Positions 33,900 through 43,427 of a stretch of DNA of 64,000 nucleotides are shown here, piece by piece (position 1 is the stretch's first letter; each line of letters starts with the position of its first letter). A model generated the notes under the pieces. It was not told the DNA's origin. It made no database searches and was given only the letters and a program-made list of their open reading frames with translations. Source of the DNA: Aplidium turbinatum (Eukaryota > Chordata > Ascidiacea > Aplousobranchia > Polyclinidae). The translations under genes and the position numbers were made by a program. The DNA is taken from assembly GCA_918807975.1 (NCBI GenBank), contig OU964918.1:3100001-3164000 (forward strand), given 5' to 3'.

Positions 33900-34144
33900 A
33901 GAGATAGGAGGCTCCGCCGTCAAACAATTGTCTGTTAAGCTTTGGGTTGGAAGGTTTAAATAGTTAGCGCCTCGTGGATCTTGTGTCGAACTCGGACAAA
34001 CAATTACCAACAATCAGGAAAGACTGCAATGAAGGTTCACTATTTGAACACGATTGGCTGTTTCGAATATGATCTTTGACAATTGTTACTAAAATTATCC
34101 CAATTCAGATGAGCTCCCACACTTGTGGCCAAATGTCATGTGGT

Positions 34145-36170
34145 CAGGCCCGTAGCCAGCCGGGGGCCAGGGGGGGCGTGGCCCCCCTAAAAAAATTTCG
34201 CCCCCCCCCTGGCAAAATCTCAACATTCTCGAGCAACAGCTACAATTGTAATGACTTAGCCCATCTTTCCCATTGCAGAGCTCCAAACATTTAACTACAA
34301 TTGTTTTGTTTAGTTAACAGCTAAGATAATTAAACAATTTCGCCCCTCCCCCTACCCCCCTCCTTTGCCAACCTCAACATGTTCAATTCAACCAAGGCCA
34401 ACACGTGTTAGGTTGGTAGTAAAACTGTCAGAAACTGTGCAAAATGAAAATTTTTTTGGAAAGAATTATAACCTAACAAAGAGGGAATGGTTTTCCAGCA
34501 GGCCTACAAACCGGTACAAATTAGGCTATTTGATATCAGCTGTCGCTATTCTCGGTACCATACCGGTATCTAATTCTAAGGGTCAGTGATAACCAATTTG
34601 TGCAGTGATAAACCAAATTTGTGAAGTGATAAATCGCAAAATGTGCAGTGGTAAAGCAAGTAGTTTTTGAAGACAACGCATAGCCTAAAAAATATAAACC
34701 CGTAATCTTTTAAGCAGTGTTTATTTTTTCTCTTCAATCCAATCAGTGTAAATAAATTTTGTTTCTAGTTTTCTGATCTGTGAAGTGTTCAACCTTGCAA
34801 GTAGATATTGCTACATTAGTATCTAGCACTGCCGTTTGTGAGTGTGGATTATCAGTGTTAACAAGGGATGACGCTCCCACTAGATGGAGCATGTTACAAT
34901 CAATCAATCATCAATCATTTTATTTTTTGTCATTAACGCGTCCGGGACGAAAAAGATACTAACTAAAAAATCGATATAGACCTACCAGCACGTTAATGAA
35001 CGGGAAAAGGTGGCAAAACCTTGAAAGGTTTAAAACGTGTCTGAATGGAAAATCATGTACTAGGCTATATCAGTAGTTAGCACGGCCACAAAACCCAAAA
35101 AAACAAATAGCAAAAAATAAAACCAAAACAGAGAGAAGCACACATGTAGTAATGAATGACAGCCTAATGAAAAGTATTGTGGATTGAATTTGCCAGTTCC
35201 AATATTGATGTGGATGAGCATTCATAATAATAATAATAGGATGGAGAAAGAAAACCTGACATAAAAGAAACCCACCCTCAGGCAAAAGCCCGTTTCTATG
35301 TGGCCCAGGAGAGCATGTGTTGAGCTCTTTTTATGGTAAGACTGCACATGCACATCAATTACTGGGACCGCAAACTTGGTGCTTATGGCGTTTGAACATT
35401 CTGTATCGAAATCTATGGATTTAGACTGGTTTGTGCGACAGTTTGTGCAAACATCCAGCAATTGCAATTGACTAGCTCACGGGTGTATAGGTGGAATGTA
35501 ATCATATATACCAAAATTCTCGGCACTAGCTTCTTCGAGCCAGTTAAAGTTTTTCCTAATAACAAGTTAGGTTACCGCTATTTATACAACAAGTTAACAA
35601 TTGCTGTGTTATGTTGGTCAATGTAATATAGTTGCCGTGATGTAACTAGAGGATAAAATAAGAGACCAGTGTTCAGTGGCGTAGCTAAAATTGCCTAATT
35701 TTATACAAAACTGCATTAAAAGAGCGAATTTTGCCAATACCAAACATTCAAACATCTCAGCCAGGAATTAGCAACAAGAAAACATAGAGACTTAGCTTTA
35801 TTTCCGAAAAATGCCGAAGAAAACATGATCTTATCCTTTTGTTATGCTACCGGACAGCACCATTTTACAGGAATATTCATACCCACATTTTTGTTGAACA
35901 TGCTCTCAGAATGCACCAAATTAAAAGTAATTTTTCAAAATTTCCTGGGGGAGGCCCCCCAGACCCCCCCGCTGATGGGTCATCAACCCCCCCCCCCCCC
36001 TTTCAAATTTCCTAGCTACGCTGTTGCCATTATTGGTCTTAACACTAATCTGATATATTGCAATATTTGTGGATACCCTAATGTAAGAGGTTAAAAGTCA
36101 TTTACATTTTTTCGGCGCCCCCTTAACAAAAAGTTTGCCCCCCTGGCTCTGCGGTCTGGCTACGGTCCTG
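34145..36170. mobile_element. hAT element inserted in a PLE
   Basis: Tips CAGGCCCGTAGCCAG and CTGGCTACGGTCCTG, perfect 8-bp duplication CATGTGGT at 34137-34144 and 36171-36178. Both subterminal parts are G/C-run rich (GGGGGCCAGGGGGGGCG; CCCCCCTGGC). No transposase was recognised. Another, smaller hAT-like unit lies inside (35674-36026). Confidence 0.85.
35674..36026. mobile_element. hAT MITE nested in the 2.0-kb hAT
   Basis: Tips CAGTGGCGTAGCTA and TAGCTACGCTGTTG, flanking octamers CCAGTGTT and CCATTATT (6 of 8 equal). Ends in a run of C residues typical of this MITE group. Confidence 0.65.
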
Positions 36171-36920
36171 CATGTGGTCATACCAATGTATGTCGAACTC
36201 GTATCATGCGAGTAAGTGAACTTTTACACGACGTTCGAACATAAGCGAAAAGGAGTTTCAGACTTCAGCTGATAATAGTAACCAGCTTTATATGTTTTAT
36301 AAACTGGAAAAATCTTGACGTTAAATTTCGAAGCAATAAATCTCGAAAAATTTGTAGCAAAACGTTTGGATTCCTTACCAATAAACGGGATTGTTAGAAA
36401 TTTTTTGAAGTCAGGCTCCTCAACCAAAGATGTAGTGGAACCTGGATTCAAAAATCCTCTAAGAATCTAATTGAAAACTAACTCAAATAATGACATACCT
36501 AGCACCAAAGTATGAACGTAATTTATTGATTTCATAATTTGAAACAATCATTGTTTGTGCAAACGTCTCGAGCTCTCGAGATAAGGCACTTGAATAAAGC
36601 AGATTTATAGTTTATTTATGATGTAGCCTACAGCAGAGGTGCCCGACCTTTTAAGCCCAAGAACTCAAGTATCCAATCTCCTGAGATCGACCAGATCAGC
36701 ATCAACACTGCAAAGCCACACAAATCGTTATCAATCATCAACATAAGCAATAGCCATAACTTGACATGTCAACCTACATTCATTGAAGATTCGGACAGAT
36801 TAGCCCACCTGCTTCTTTTTAGCAAAACTTAAACCAGTAGTATAAATTGTAAGTACCCTGCAGGAAAACTCGTTTGATAGATGCAGTTTAAACGAATAAC
36901 AACATGTTAGCTGTTCAGCT

Positions 36921-37487
36921 TCAGCAAAACCTACCAGTGAAATCAACACCACAACTGTGTCGTGAATGTGCATTTAAATGAATTGTCATTTTTCTTTCAA
37001 TTCTCTTGATTTTTGTCGTATCCAGGCTTACGCTTAGCAGTTCAAGATTTAGATTAAGTAGATGGGAAGGCAAGAAAACCAATCTTCTGTCCACTTTCAG
37101 GAATGTCTTTAAGTGTCTTGCCAAAGACACAGCCAGATGCTTTTCCTTCTTCGTTTGAACCTTCTTCGCCACTCCAATGGTCGAGGGGCTCTGCCTTTTA
37201 CCACCATTGGGCAGTGGTGGCGACGCGGTATAGATGTTTAGGCAGGTATTGTGCAGCCATTGAATTGATTCGTCATCCAAGGGAAGGGGAAGAACAGTCA
37301 CCTTCATGCGGACCCCCCTGTAAGTAACATCATAAAAATGCGAAACGAAGGTCAAAACAGATTTGATGATATTCATGTGCGAAAAGTAGACTCGCACAAA
37401 TATTGGACTAAAAAGAGCTGTCAGGTTCAAGGCACATCTTCTGAGATTGGGATACTTCTCCTCCACCAGTAGTTTCCAGAACACCAC
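36921..37487 (-). pseudogene. hAT transposase C-terminal fragment
   Basis: The first third of the 188-codon frame reads FWKLLVEEKYPNLRRCALNL followed by TALF and FSHMNIIKS, the hAT dimerisation signature (YPxLxxxAL...FGSTYxCExxFSxMNxIKSKxRsxL). After MNIIKS the resemblance stops and the rest is probably not coding. Catalytic residues lie upstream in the ancestral gene and are not recognisable here. Confidence 0.75.
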
Positions 37488-37953
37488 ATGCGCTCCAAGT
37501 TGAAATGATATTTATTTCGCATTCAACGTAATTTTTCAAATTCAGAATCTCATGTTCTCAGAAGGAACTTTTCAAGTTGAAAATTAATTTGATTTTAACA
37601 GCAATGTCATCAACAGCAATAACCTACTTTCACTAATGTGAATGTATAACACACAGCTTCTAGCTGGCTACAGGCTCGATGGATGAAAACTCAGCAAACG
37701 CCGCCTTTCAAACTTTCATAACATGCTCCGAGTTGCTCATCACGGCGTGCACTGCCAAGCTGTGTCACACCTTTGTCAACATTGTACTTCTGCTGAAAAT
37801 TGAATGAGGCTGTTCACCAGGCATTAAATTCACCAGGCATTAAAATAACCCTAACCCTAGAGTTGAATTTTCATTTTGCGTGTTTAGTTGGTTTCAACAA
37901 CATGGTCCTGTGTTTTGCCATGCTAGACAGGTAGTCACTACCTGGTCTAGCCC

Positions 37954-37985
37954 CTGAAGAAGTCAGTCGTGTCTGATTGACGAAA
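37954..37985 (+). ncRNA. Hammerhead ribozyme-like core 7
   Basis: CTGAAGA, 7-bp stem II GTCAGTC/GATTGAC (one G-U pair) with loop GTGTCT, then GAAA and CGTCGGAATAAAAGC. This is the classic arrangement of PLE 3' ends. Confidence 0.6.
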
Positions 37986-38357
37986 CGTCGGAATAAAAGC
38001 AAATTGTCACTGTATACATCTTGTGATAGTTTAGCTCAATTTGCACCAGTAGAACATCTCCTATTATTTAATTGTACTTCTGCTTGCTTGTGAGGAAGTT
38101 GCGTAGGTTACAATATTGCAGCCTGCTTGACATCAGCTGCAGCTTACTTTTAAACGAGCTCAAGGAACTCATCATGTTGGCTACTCCTTTACCCTTACCC
38201 TGCAGCTCTACACTCAATACACTGAGCTCGCCGATCTATTCAATACTCCAGATATTTATTGGAAGCTATTGTAGGAAAAAAAATTGTTTTTTATTTTTCC
38301 TACACATCACGCAATCGACTTGAGATCAGTTTGCGATCGAGTGGTTGGGCACTCCTG

Positions 38358-38987
38358 ATTTATTTATAAATAACGTACAAGCACACACCACAAGCGAAAC
38401 TATGAAAATTAAGTTAGACTTTGTATTGTTTTTGTGAAAATTCTATAAACATTCATGTGGTTCAAAAATATATTTTGATTCAATGCTAAGAATAATTGTT
38501 TTGAGGAAGTTAAAAGTTTTATGAGGTTTGACAACAAAGTCTAAGCAGAGAAACAAATGTTTCAAGCCAACACAAGGGGACAAATTTCGAATGAAACTTT
38601 GGATGTTAGCAGAAGTGAGCCAAGTACGTTTGCAGTTGTTTGCCTTAGGTAGCAGATTTGGCCACCGAGAGCTCATCTTTCAAAGGCTTATGAGCTGAGC
38701 AGGGATGTCTAAACAAGGGGATTCGTAACTCACTTGGGGTCTAACAGAAAGAGGGTCACTGTAGCTTATGAGCAGTTAGGTCAAATCTATTTGGAGGCGT
38801 TGTCATTTGTGTTTTTATTAATGTAGGTAGGCTATATTACAAAGCATACAAATACGTTGGGGCTGGACTGTGGGTAGCCTACATAATTTGGAAAAAACAA
38901 TTAGTGGAGCAAAGCCAAACCATGAAGTTCATTCCATCGTATTTTAGTCATGTAGGTTACATTCACACAAATAACTGTAGAAAGTGA
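38358..38987. other. No gene recognised
   Basis: The open frame 38443-38676 on the minus strand has no recognisable domain. Otherwise empty. Confidence 0.35.
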
Positions 38988-38995
38988 TGTATTTG

Positions 38996-39236
38996 CAGGG
39001 CTGTGGAATCGGATGAAAAATGTACGACCCAGCCTCTTCGATTTATAACTAACCGATTCCTACAGTGCTGCCATATTTCTTTAATTTTTTTATTTTTATT
39101 CAATTTCACTGAAGCTGTGATCGAATTTGAATAGCGACTTTTACAAAAAAATTTTCTTCATCGTTTTTTATCAAGCGGAGTCGACCTTTTTTAACGACTC
39201 CGGACACCCCAAAATCTCCATTTCTCCACAGCCTTG
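38996..39236. mobile_element. hAT MITE of 241 bp
   Basis: Tips CAGGGCTGTGGAATCGG and CTCCACAGCCTTG, flanked by TGTATTTG (38988-38995) and TGTATTTT (39237-39244), 7 of 8 equal. Non-coding. Confidence 0.8.
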
Positions 39237-39244
39237 TGTATTTT

Positions 39245-41535
39245 CATCAAACCTTCATATTCAAAATGTTCTTATTCATAACATTAAAATAAATGATAAC
39301 ACACACACTGAAAATGTTTAAACATTACATTTCTACCAATTCATAGTAATCCTGTGTTGAGATTTATTGAGCGAACTTGTGCAATACCAATACACGTCGA
39401 CAAACACAAAGCAGATCTTGTCTAAAACATCAAATCTACAACTCTACAATGACCATTAAATTGCTTTTGCAATTGACAAGGTTGTTCATGTGCGCCAACA
39501 CTTTTATAAATAACACGATTAGATACAATAGCCTACTGCCATCTGTGCAACCAACAGTAAACAATAGTTGCTCTAAATAAAGTATGAATGCATAGAGATC
39601 GCGACAAATACTCTTCAAGGCATCAAGTGGTTCTCGCAGTTGCCGATTTGCTTCGATAGGAGCACACATCTGTTCTCGTTTATGGATGGCTAAAATCTAT
39701 AGAAAATGATTTGTTCTTAAAACACGCAATTTTATGCAATCTTATATAAGAGATATTTGAAGAAAGAGATACGAAGGCTCGCAGCGATTGCCTTATTTTC
39801 ACGACACTAGAAGGGCGATAGTTTGTAGCGTGCTAAACATGCGTTTTTTTAAGTGCACAAAGTTTGTAGTGCAGCTGGCACAGTCAGCTAGAGAAGACAT
39901 TTAGCAATTGTTACGCAGAGCATATTGAAAGAATACTTGTTCGGAAAGACAGTTGAAAGGTTACCAGTAAGCTGTTTCTTTTAACAAAGCCTTTGCAGTA
40001 GGCTAGATTTAATACAAGTAGGCTACAGTATATGAGTAGTTGAAATAACAAGTAATTACGAGCATCAGTGAGTATTCATGTCTGATGGTAATAGCGCAAT
40101 GCAGGTTATCATAACAAGGTTATTTAAATTACTATTGGTGCCAATACTCATTTTACGATTAACAGAGATTCTTTACGATAAACAGAAGCTCTTCCATTGT
40201 CAGACGTAATAAAATCCTTTGTATCCCCTTCTTTAGATTTTCCCATGGCCACGTGGATTGCCTGATTTGTCACATTTTGCAAATTTGATTACAGCTACTG
40301 CTAGTGTTTGACAGTCATTTTCTGAGATTTTTTTACTTTTTGCTGTCTCCGAATGATATAAAAGATTTTTGTTGCCTTGAGGAAGCAACAGCAAATGAGA
40401 AAAAATAATTTGAAAAACGCTCAATCAGACTGTTATTGAAAAATTAACAGTCTGACTAAAATTTTCAAAATCAAATTTTCTTTGTTTTTCAACATGTGAG
40501 CATGTTAAAACCTATTGTGTCATCTGGAGAAAAGAGAAAAGAAAGCGTAAAAATATAATTTTTAGAAAAATTTATTTAAACATGCAGTAATGAGTAGCCT
40601 AGCAGTGTTTTTTGTGAGACACAAAAACTATTTTCCTCCTTAATCCACTGTTTGAAACATTGCAAGGCCATTCCAATATTGCTGACTATGGGAATGAAAT
40701 ATTGTTGGGCGAGCGAAGAGAGCAAGAAAATTGTACTAAAATAGAAACCAAGTTACGAATTAAATGTTACTGGTTCATGTAAAATTACAACCCGATAAAC
40801 GCTGCACGAAATAAATATGAGTGAGCTCCCAGTCGAGGGTTTGAGAAGTAGTGAATAGCGACCTTGCATGCTTTAAGCTCTTACATATCCAGCTTTGGTA
40901 GCATCGTTTATACTTTTTGAACAGTCAAAAAATATTAAACAGACTAAAATGTGTGGGCCACTAATCAGCAGCGGTCCCCTTCCTGCCGGCGGGTACGGGG
41001 GGGCGGGTAACATGGCCATGATGGCAAGCAAATCTGTTGATTTTTACTTCACAGACATGATTTTCAAAATGCTAGGAATAAACTCATTCAATTTTAAAGT
41101 TTCTAAAAATAGCAGGTCGTGTAGGTAGGCCTAACCATCCAGTTGCAAACCTTGCATTGTAGATTCATTGAAGACACCTGCAAGCAACCAAACATATTTA
41201 CATTTAGAGTTCATGTTATATAGACAAAGCAAGGATTGCCTGCACGCTTATGTGAGTCAGTAAATGTAATCTGAAATGCAGTTGAAATACTGTCAATTAA
41301 TTGGTATCCCTAGAGTTGAGTAGCGTTTTTGTATAAAAAAATTGCATAAATGTAGGTCCGGGTTGGAAAATAGAGGGCCCCCTAGATTGCGTGAGTGATG
41401 AGCAAGAACGGGTTTAAGTAAAGATCGGCCCTATGCCTAGAAACGCTCCCTTTCGACGCCTCCAAACCTTTATTTTAACAGCTACAAAGATCAGTATTTC
41501 ATACAGCCATGATCGGTGGTGGAGAGATATACACG
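39245..41535. other. No gene recognised
   Basis: 2.3 kb without convincing coding sequence. A perfect small palindrome (TCAGACTGTTA / TAACAGTCTGA) lies at about 40424-40458. TAGGCTA/TAGCCTA words occur at about 39529, 40000, 40018 and 40596. A GC-rich patch at 40970-41030 resembles a hAT terminus. Confidence 0.4.
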
Positions 41536-41609
41536 TAGCCTATGTGTAGAAATTAACCATTTGAAGACAACCAATCCATTTTAAATCAAAGACTACAACA
41601 CGGAGTATC

Positions 41610-42422
41610 ATGGAATTTCAATATGCCGATGATAACTGTGTAGCAACACTGAGTGAAAACCACCTACAGCAGATTCTGAATGCTTTCCATCAAGCATACA
41701 AGAGGCTTGGACTTAGCGTCAATATTAACAAGACTCAGGTCCTCTTTCAGCCACTTCTTAAAGATCGTACCAGTGCTCTGCCAGAAATCCTTCTCGATGG
41801 TACACCTCTAAAGAATGTGAAACACTTCTGCTACCTCGGAAGTGAAATTTGCAACAGCGCCGACCTTCAGGATGAAATACAACATCGTTTAAATTGTGCT
41901 AGCACTGCTTTTGGTAAACTTCGCTCACGAATATTTGACAACCATAACATACGAAAAAGTACAAAGCTCGCCGTCTACAATGCAGTAGTTATCACAGCAC
42001 CACTATATGCTTCCGAGACCTGGACCACTTACCGAAACCATATTAAAACTCTTGAAAGATTCCAACAACGCTGCCTGCACAAAATTCTGAATATCAGCTG
42101 GGAAGAGAAAAGAACAAATTTGAGCGTGCTAGAAGAGGCTGAAACAACAAGCATTGAGTCCCGCATTATTCGAAATCAACTCAGATGGTGCGGACATGTA
42201 GTGCGAATGCCAGATCAGCGTCTCCCTAAGCAAATGTTCTACTCGGAATTGGCTAAGGGTAAGCGTTCGGTAGGTGAACAAAAGAAGCGGTATAAAGACT
42301 CACTGAAGAGTAATCTTAAAACGTGCAACATCAATTATACAAACTGGGAGGAAACGGAGAGGATAGGCTGCTTTGGAGATCTGCCACTCAGAAAGGTGTT
42401 GCTACGTTTGAGAAGACCCTAA
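41610..42422 (+). pseudogene. LINE reverse transcriptase (palm to connection), truncated
   Basis: A 270-residue frame starts just before the catalytic motif FQYADDNCV (the YADD box of LINE reverse transcriptases). It continues through LGLSVNINKTQVL, HFCYLGSEI, LYASETWTTYR, LERFQQRCLHKILNISWEE and RWCGHVVRMPDQRLPKQ. The ATG at 41610 is internal to the ancestral protein. Transcripts would lack endonuclease and most of the palm. The frame ends at 42422 in a short tandem duplication (AGACCCTAAAAAAGTTAAA / AGACCCTCTAAAAGGTTAAA), and the terminal zinc finger lies beyond it in another frame. Confidence 0.9.
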
Positions 42423-42462
42423 AAAAGTTAAAAGACCCTCTAAAAGGTTAAAAGAAAAAAGA

Positions 42463-42588
42463 ATGCAAAGAAAAGAACGACAATCACACCCACAACCAAC
42501 TCTCCCAAAGGATCTTAAATGTACCAAATGTAACCGAACTTTTAAAGCCAAGATTGGACTAATTAGCCATTTAAGAACTCACCGCTAG
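42463..42588 (+). pseudogene. LINE C-terminal CCHH zinc finger
   Basis: 41 codons ending LKCTKCNRTFKAKIGLISHL then RTHR and a stop. It has C-x2-C-x12-H-x3-H spacing, the finger found at the C-terminus of this LINE group (CxxCxRxFxxxIGLxSHxRTH). It is frame-shifted by one relative to the 41610 frame, and the 20-bp tandem duplication between them explains the shift. Confidence 0.85.
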
Positions 42589-42687
42589 CTTTTATTTTAT
42601 TGCGAAGGCCATCATCCTCGAAGACGTGGGATAGCCATCATCATCATCAGCCTGTGTGTAGAACTTAACCATTTGAAGACAACCAAT

Positions 42688-43427
42688 GTTTGTAATTTAA
42701 TTTCGAACGTTTTGTAGAATATTAAACCAGGAAAGGTTGATCAAATAAAATTTAAACAGCTTGTAATATAGCTATTTATATTTTCCTGGGGTAGTCTTTT
42801 TAGATCTACCTAGATTTTTTGCTAGGTCTGTGCTTGCGTGCCAGCTAGCTGGTAAGCTTTGTTTCAATTGTATATTTACTTGTGTGTTTGGGTACGCAGC
42901 TTTGCGAGGTCTGTGCTTGCGTGCCAGCTAGCTTGTAAGCTTTGTTTCAATTAAAATTTACTTGTGTGTTTGGTACGAAGCCTTGTTAGGTCTGTGTTTG
43001 AGTGCCAGCTAGCTTGTAAACTTAATTGTAATTGCTTAATTAATTGTAATTAAATTTGTGTCCTGAGGAATTCTTTTCAGGTCTGTCAAGGATTTAGTTT
43101 ATTTAGTAAAATTATTTTGTCTTTTGTGTTAATCCCTTGGTGCAAGGTACCGTGCCATTGTTGTAGACACTCAACCATTGTGGTTTTTGTCATCTTTGAT
43201 ATAATGTTGAAGGATTAATTTTGTTTTAATCTTTACTTCGTCGAAGTTGCTGGTTAAAATTGTTTTTGCACTGTCTTGGTTTGCGTGAGCAGCCACATAG
43301 GGTTGCACTCGTCTTGTTGCAGGTTTGAAGAGCCGATATTAAGGTAGTTTTCATCAAATCTCAGCTCACAAGAACCAAGGTAAGTAAAATTACTTGTGAC
43401 TTTGAGTTTTTGTTTCTCTGTCAATTA
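42688..43427 (+). other. Leader/terminal region upstream of BEL fossil, with tandem repeats
   Basis: About three copies of an 81-83-bp unit starting AGGTCTGTGCTTGCGTGCCA at 42824, 42907 and 42988, with a weaker start at 43079. A good splice-donor word (AAGGTAAGT) occurs at 43377-43385. The region probably contains the LTR and untranslated leader of the BEL/Pao element, but no second LTR was found to prove it. Confidence 0.5.

Larger units (their letters stand above)
33900..36451 (-). pseudogene. Penelope-like element pol C-terminus, split by a hAT
   Basis: On the minus strand 36451-36179 encodes the conserved region between reverse transcriptase and endonuclease (IPFIGKESKRFATNFSRFIA, VYKTYKAGYYYQLKS, CSNVV) and the start of GIY-YIG (SSTYIGMTT). 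The frame resumes at 34136 beyond the inserted hAT, giving IVKDHIRNS and finally NPKLNRQLFDGGASYLL near 33920. This is the same family layout as the copy at 14642. The CATGTGGT duplication of the hAT lies exactly in the GIY-YIG sequence. Confidence 0.85.
36634..38357 (-). mobile_element. hAT element with decayed transposase
   Basis: Tips CAGAGGTGCCCGACC and GGTTGGGCACTCCTG are inverted repeats. A hAT dimerisation-domain fragment is encoded on the minus strand (36921-37487). A PLE-type ribozyme core at 37954-37985 shows that a PLE 3' fragment was inserted in it. Flanking 8-mers do not match, so the target duplication has been lost. Confidence 0.7.
41576..42648 (+). mobile_element. LINE, 5'-truncated, with 39-bp target duplication
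   Basis: Flanked by a long direct repeat at 41537-41575 and 42649-42687 (37 of 39 positions equal; contains TTAACCATTTGAAGACAACC). The 3' end is CCATCATCATCATC, a short ATC-type tail rather than poly-A. The element contains the reverse-transcriptase C-terminal half and a terminal CCHH finger. The long, well preserved duplication and an open 270-codon frame argue for a relatively young insertion. Confidence 0.9.

Noticed and set aside
36921-37320. Second half of the 188-codon minus frame as coding
   Set aside because: Resemblance to hAT transposase ends after MNIIKS; the rest has no family match.
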